A stretch of 16,783 bases of DNA from Vicinamibacteria bacterium (GTDB lineage: Bacteria > Acidobacteriota > Vicinamibacteria > Vicinamibacterales > 2-12-FULL-66-21): positions 1 through 16,783 of the forward strand of contig JAICSD010000033.1 in assembly GCA_025937075.1 (NCBI GenBank), written 5' to 3'. Below are positions 13,187 to 16,783 of the stretch, one piece after another. Every line of letters starts with the position of its first letter. Positions within the stretch are counted from its first letter, which is position 1. The notes under the pieces were generated by a model that was given only the letters and a program-made list of their open reading frames with translations, made no database searches and was not told where the DNA came from. The position numbers and the translations under genes were made by a program.

Positions 13187-13207
13187 GGCGCCCCTTTACG
13201 GGGCGCC
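13187..13207. terminator. GC-rich hairpin, likely bidirectional terminator
   Basis: GGCGCCCC (13187-13194) pairs perfectly with GGGGCGCC (13200-13207) around a TTTAC loop. It begins 5 bp after the stop codon of the minus-strand dehydratase gene and 51 bp after the stop of the S9 peptidase gene. Neither side has a strong T-tract, though the minus strand continues CTACTTCC. Confidence 0.65.
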
Positions 13208-13211
13208 GAGG

Positions 13212-14174
13212 TCAATTCCAGCGTAGACCCCGCAACTGCTCGAGGTTGACGTTCCCCCCGCTGAGCACGCAACACACCTTGGTCCCCACGGGCAGTTTGA
13301 TCAAACCTTGCAGCAGCGCGGCGACGGGCGCTGCGGCGGCCCCTTCGGGGACGACCTTCAGGTGGGACATGATCCAGACGACCGCGTCGAAAATCTGCTC
13401 GTCGGGGAGCGTCACCAGTTCATCGACGTAGTCGCGGACGATCTCGTACGTCTTTTCGCCGACGCGCTTCACGCGCAGGCCGTCGATGATGCAGTCGACG
13501 CGATCGAGCGTGAGCAGGCCGCCTTCAGCGACGCTGCGGGTCATGCCGGGCGCGCCTGACGATTCGACACCGATGACGCGGATCTTCGGGTTGCACGCCT
13601 TCAAGGCGAGCGCGACGCCCGAGATTAATCCGCCGCCGCCGATCGGCACGATCGCCGCTTCGACTTCCGGCCAGTCCTGGTAGATTTCCAGCCCCACGGT
13701 CCCCTGGCCCTGAATCAGCTCCAGGTCGTCGAAGGGGTGGATATAGGTGTATCCCTTCTCCTCGACGAGCGCCCGCGCCCGTTCGTTCGCCTCGTCCCAG
13801 ATGGTGCCGTGCAGCACGACTTCGGCGCCGTACGCGCGCGTGGCGTCGATTTTCGACGGCGTCGCGTTCTCCGCCATGCACACGACCGCTTTGATGCCGT
13901 AGCGGGCCGCCGCAAGCGCGACCCCTTGCGCGTGGTTGCCGGCGGACGAGCAGACGACGCCGCGCCGCTTCTGTTCGTCGCTGAGCAGCGCGAACTTGTT
14001 CATCGGTCCGCGGATTTTGTACGAGCCGCCGCGCTGGAACAGTTCCGCCTTCAGGCGGACGTCATACCCGGTGCGCTCCGACAGCAGGCGCGACGTGATG
14101 ATTGGCGTGTGGTACACGTGCTCGCCCATGCGGGCGCGTGCATCCTCGAAGTCCTTGCGTGTCAGCGGCGGCAT
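13212..14174 (-). CDS. Threonine/serine dehydratase family PLP enzyme (no ACT domain)
   Basis: From ATG 14174 the product is 320 residues, a fold-type II PLP enzyme. Lys53 in GSYKIRGP should bind PLP, SSAGNHAQG (76-84) contacts the substrate, GGGGLISG (179-186) holds the PLP phosphate, and LSGGNVN (304-310) closes the active site. Such enzymes deaminate L-threonine to 2-oxobutanoate and ammonia, or L-serine to pyruvate; serine racemase and threo-3-hydroxyaspartate ammonia-lyase share these motifs and cannot be excluded. The length matches the short catabolic (TdcB-like) form: there is no C-terminal ACT domain, so isoleucine feedback control is unlikely. The frame continues to 14285, but that extension crosses the divergent promoter and shows no family similarity; MPPLTRKDFEDAR is the normal start. 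There is no Shine-Dalgarno; a -10 box lies 6 nt upstream. Confidence 0.9.
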   Translation of the reverse strand: MPPLTRKDFEDARARMGEHVYHTPIITSRLLSERTGYDVRLKAELFQRGGSYKIRGPMNKFALLSDEQKRRGVVCSSAGNHAQGVALAAARYGIKAVVCMAENATPSKIDATRAYGAEVVLHGTIWDEANERARALVEEKGYTYIHPFDDLELIQGQGTVGLEIYQDWPEVEAAIVPIGGGGLISGVALALKACNPKIRVIGVESSGAPGMTRSVAEGGLLTLDRVDCIIDGLRVKRVGEKTYEIVRDYVDELVTLPDEQIFDAVVWIMSHLKVVPEGAAAAPVAALLQGLIKLPVGTKVCCVLSGGNVNLEQLRGLRWN

Positions 14175-14180
14175 CCGGCG

Positions 14181-14190
14181 AGTATACAAT
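14181..14190. promoter_or_regulatory. Overlapping divergent -10 boxes, bidirectional leaderless promoter
   Basis: The 22-bp gap between the two start codons is 6 nt, then AGTATACAAT, then 6 nt. On the plus strand TACAAT (14185-14190) ends 6 nt before ATG 14197. On the minus strand TATACT (14186 down to 14181) ends 6 nt before ATG 14174. The boxes share 2 bp inside the palindrome GTATAC. Both transcripts would begin at or next to their start codons, with no ribosome binding site. -35 elements would lie inside the opposite coding regions; I see no good match. Confidence 0.65.
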
Positions 14191-14196
14191 CCGCGC

Positions 14197-16783
14197 ATGC
14201 ACACTCGATTTCTTGCCGCTGCCGTGCTCGCGAGCGCCGCCGTCGCGGCGCCGCACACGCAATCCGCGCCGCCCCGGCCGGCCACCGCCGCGCGCGACGC
14301 GAACGCCGTCGTCGACCCGCACGATTATCAGGACCTCCGGTGGCGCAGCGTCGGACCGACGCGCGGCGGGCGCGTGACCGCCATCGCCGGCGTCCGCAGC
14401 CAGCCCTGCACGTTCTACATGGGCGCGACGGGCGGCGGGGTGTGGAAAACGACCGACTGCGGGGACGTGTGGCTGCCGGTCACCGACGGACAGATCGAAA
14501 CCGGGTCGATCGGATCCATCGACGTCTCCGAAACCGACCCCAACGTCGTGTATGTGGGCACCGGGAGCGCGGCGATCCGCAGCAACGTCATCATCGGCCG
14601 CGGCGTCTACAAATCGATCGACGCGGGAAAGACCTGGCACTTCATGGGCCTTCGCGAGGCGGGGCAGATCGGAGCGATTCGCGTGCATCCGACGAACCCG
14701 GACGTCGCCTGGGCGGCGGCGCTCGGATCGCCTTACGGGCCGAACGATGAGCGCGGGATCTTCAAGACGAGCGACGGCGGGAAGACCTGGCGCAAGGTCC
14801 TGTTCGTCAACAACGAGACCGGCGGCCGCGTCGTCGCCGTCAACATGTCCAACCCCGACGAGCTCTATGCGGGAATGTATCGCGGCTTCCGCAAAGGCTG
14901 GGACATCATCAGCGGCGGCCCCGCCAGCGAAGGAGGCATCTATAAGTCCACGGATGGCGGCGAGCACTGGACGCATCTCACCAACGGGCTTCCGCAGAAA
15001 CTGATCGGGAAGATCGACCTCGACATCGCGCGGAGTCGCCCGCAGACGGTCTACGCGATGATTGAAGCGCCCGGCGACGAGGGGGGACTCTACCGATCGG
15101 ACGACGCCGGCGCGTCATGGAAACTGGTGAACAACAGCCAGCGGCTGCGCGCGCGTCCGTTTTATTTCAATTACGTCGACGTCAACCCGAAGAACCCGGA
15201 GGAAGTTTGGGTGAACGAGCTGGGCGTCCACAAGTCAGTGGACGGTGGGAAGACGTTCACGACCGTGAACCCGCCGCACGGCGACAATCACGGCGTCTGG
15301 TTCAACCCCGACAATCCGGACTACCTGATCCAGTGCAACGACGGCGGCGCCACGGTGTCCATCGACCATGGCCGCACGTGGTCGACCGAGCTGAACCAGC
15401 CGACCGGCGAACTCTACATGGTCACCGTCGACGAGCAGTATCCGTATCGTCTGTACGCTCCGCAGCAGGACACGACGACGGTCATCGTCCCGAGCATGCC
15501 GCCGCATTCGTTCGGGTACGACTCGCCCGCGCAGGCGTTCTCCCAGGCATCCGGATGTGAAACGGGCGGCATCATGCCGACGCCCGACGGGAAGGTCGTG
15601 TGGGGCGCGTGCAAAGGCGAGGTCGAGCGCTACAACGTCGAGAGCGGCCAGATCCAGGGGCGATGGATTTATCCGCAGAACCGCTATGGTCACGCGCCGA
15701 ACGACATCAAGTACCGGTTCCCGCGGCAGACGGTCGTCTACGTGTCCCCGCACGATCCGCACACGATCTATCAGGCGTCGCAGGTGCTGCACCGGTCGAC
15801 GGACGAAGGCGTCACGTGGCAGGTGATCAGTCCGGATCTGACGGCGCACGAAGCGCAGTACCAGGTGGTGCCCGGCTCCCCGATCACGCGCGACGTGACG
15901 GGCGAGGAGGTCTATTCGTCGATTTACGCGATGGACGAGTCTCCGCTCGAACGAGGCGTGCTGTGGGTCGGCGCGAACGATGGACCGGTCAATGTCACGC
16001 GCGACGGCGGCAAGACGTGGACCAACGCGACCCCGAAGGACATCGCGCCAGGCGGGCGCGTGCAGAACATCGACGCGTCGCACCTGCGCCGCGGCTCCGC
16101 GTATATCGCGATCTACCGTTACATGCGCGAGTACGACATGAAGCCGTACATCTACAAGACGGACGACTACGGCAAAACGTGGAAGAAGCTCACGGACGGT
16201 ACAAACGGGATCCCGAACGATTCACCCACGCGCGTCGTGCGCGAGGATCCGCAGGTCGCCGGGCTGCTGTATGCGGGCACCGAATTCGGCGCCTACGTGT
16301 CGTTCGATGACGGCGGGCACTGGCAGCCCCTGCAGGAGAACCTGCCGGCGACGCCGGTCACCGACATCCGCATCCACCGCGGCGACATCGTCATCTCGAC
16401 GATGGGGCGGGCGTTCTGGATCATGGACGACAGCGTCGCGCTGCTGCGGCAACTGGCGCGCAGTGTGGGGCAGCGCAGCACCACGACGGCCGCTGGCGCT
16501 GCACCGCTCGACCTCACGGCGACGGCGCTGGCGCAGCCCGCGCCCACCGTGCGCTTCCGCTCGGGCGGCGGCCGCGGCGGCGGTATTTCGCCGCAGTTCC
16601 CGTCGTCCAGCGCGGCGATCGATTACATCCTCCCGGCGGGTTTCTCAGGGCCGGTGTCGCTCGAAATTGTTGACTCGCAGGGACGCGTTGTGCGCAGCGT
16701 GTCGTCGACGGCAGCGGCAGGACGCGGAGGCCGCGGCCGCGACGGCGCGGCAGCGGAGCCGGAGGATCCCGAAGCACAGCCAC
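14197..16783 (+). CDS. Exported Asp-box (BNR) / VPS10-sortilin-like beta-propeller protein (3' end outside window)
   Basis: The frame is open for 862 codons to the right edge. A signal peptide (MHTRFLAAAVLASAAVAA) implies export. LRWRSVGPTRGGRVTAIAGV is the usual opening of these VPS10/glycosyl-hydrolase-like propellers. I count eleven Asp-boxes (S/T-x-D-x-G-x-x-W/F) from about residue 84 to 709, including KTTDCGDVW, KSIDAGKTW, KTSDGGKTW, KSTDGGEHW, KSVDGGKTF, VTRDGGKTW, KTDDYGKTW and VSFDDGGHW, which suggests one long or two consecutive propellers. After FWIMDDSVALLRQL comes a Gly/Arg-rich stretch (RSGGGRGGG) and the start of an Ig-like segment (DYILPAGFSGPVSLEIVDSQG). Annotations often say glycosyl hydrolase, but Asp-boxes are structural and no catalytic residues can be assigned. 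Function unknown; substrate or protein binding outside the cell is plausible. Its ATG lies 6 nt from a -10 box. Confidence 0.87.
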   Translation, partial: MHTRFLAAAVLASAAVAAPHTQSAPPRPATAARDANAVVDPHDYQDLRWRSVGPTRGGRVTAIAGVRSQPCTFYMGATGGGVWKTTDCGDVWLPVTDGQIETGSIGSIDVSETDPNVVYVGTGSAAIRSNVIIGRGVYKSIDAGKTWHFMGLREAGQIGAIRVHPTNPDVAWAAALGSPYGPNDERGIFKTSDGGKTWRKVLFVNNETGGRVVAVNMSNPDELYAGMYRGFRKGWDIISGGPASEGGIYKSTDGGEHWTHLTNGLPQKLIGKIDLDIARSRPQTVYAMIEAPGDEGGLYRSDDAGASWKLVNNSQRLRARPFYFNYVDVNPKNPEEVWVNELGVHKSVDGGKTFTTVNPPHGDNHGVWFNPDNPDYLIQCNDGGATVSIDHGRTWSTELNQPTGELYMVTVDEQYPYRLYAPQQDTTTVIVPSMPPHSFGYDSPAQAFSQASGCETGGIMPTPDGKVVWGACKGEVERYNVESGQIQGRWIYPQNRYGHAPNDIKYRFPRQTVVYVSPHDPHTIYQASQVLHRSTDEGVTWQVISPDLTAHEAQYQVVPGSPITRDVTGEEVYSSIYAMDESPLERGVLWVGANDGPVNVTRDGGKTWTNATPKDIAPGGRVQNIDASHLRRGSAYIAIYRYMREYDMKPYIYKTDDYGKTWKKLTDGTNGIPNDSPTRVVREDPQVAGLLYAGTEFGAYVSFDDGGHWQPLQENLPATPVTDIRIHRGDIVISTMGRAFWIMDDSVALLRQLARSVGQRSTTTAAGAAPLDLTATALAQPAPTVRFRSGGGRGGGISPQFPSSSAAIDYILPAGFSGPVSLEIVDSQGRVVRSVSSTAAAGRGGRGRDGAAAEPEDPEAQP

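Noticed and set aside
14175..14285. N-terminal extension of the dehydratase to 357 aa
   Set aside because: It would read through the divergent promoter and the start of the Asp-box gene and adds residues not found in the family.
13737..14750. 337-aa plus-strand frame spanning the dehydratase and the divergent promoter
   Set aside because: It would cover the antisense of a PLP enzyme, the promoter and another frame of the Asp-box gene; low-complexity Arg-rich product.
15235..16083. 282-aa minus-strand frame opposite the Asp-box protein
   Set aside because: The plus strand carries regularly spaced Asp-boxes through this stretch; the antisense frame has no motifs.

Overview
The window is GC-rich, densely packed bacterial DNA. 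Gene content points to Acidobacteriota, probably the Vicinamibacteria (subgroup 6) or a close relative: a TonB C-terminal domain behind a proline-rich linker, an exported TPR-CHAT protein, a DUF4097 lipoprotein, a Deinococcus-like topoisomerase IB, an S9 peptidase and a long exported Asp-box/VPS10-like protein. The taxonomy is inferred from gene families; there is no rRNA or other marker gene here. Fourteen protein genes cover almost the whole window, two of them cut by its edges. No RNA genes, transposases, CRISPR arrays or gene-free stretches over 300 bp were seen.

Layout. (1) 1-3258: the end of a TonB-type energy transducer, overlapping by 4 bp (ATGA) a 954-aa exported TPR-CHAT protein that has lost both CHAT catalytic residues. 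(2) 3259-4142: a DUF4870 (Tic20-like) membrane protein with its own promoter, ribosome binding site and strong intrinsic terminator, then a YidD-like protein with an unusual signal-peptide-like N-terminus. (3) 4143-7883: a small unidentified minus-strand gene diverging from a plus-strand set: type II NADH dehydrogenase (ndh), a membrane metalloprotease-like DUF3810 protein coupled to it by a GTGA overlap, and DNA topoisomerase IB. (4) 7975-13135: a minus-strand DUF4097 lipoprotein diverges from an apparent operon of a double-zinc-site protein, an exported acetamidase/formamidase-family enzyme and an S9 peptidase (ATGA overlap between the last two). (5) 13212-16783: a minus-strand PLP threonine/serine dehydratase diverges, across only 22 bp, from an exported protein with eleven Asp-boxes that runs off the right edge.

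No obvious new multi-gene defence or biosynthetic system is present. The most interesting signals are these. A 22-bp divergent region appears to hold two overlapping -10 boxes, each exactly 6 nt from an ATG, suggesting a bidirectional promoter that makes two leaderless mRNAs; other starts (8900, 4472) also look leaderless, while 3325, 8775 and 9354 have Shine-Dalgarno sites. A family of CCAACT-type heptamer repeats sits in every one of the three convergent gene junctions and once in a promoter; two of those junctions share an almost identical 21-bp element with inverted arms. The CHAT domain appears to be a pseudo-protease fused to TPRs and coupled to TonB.
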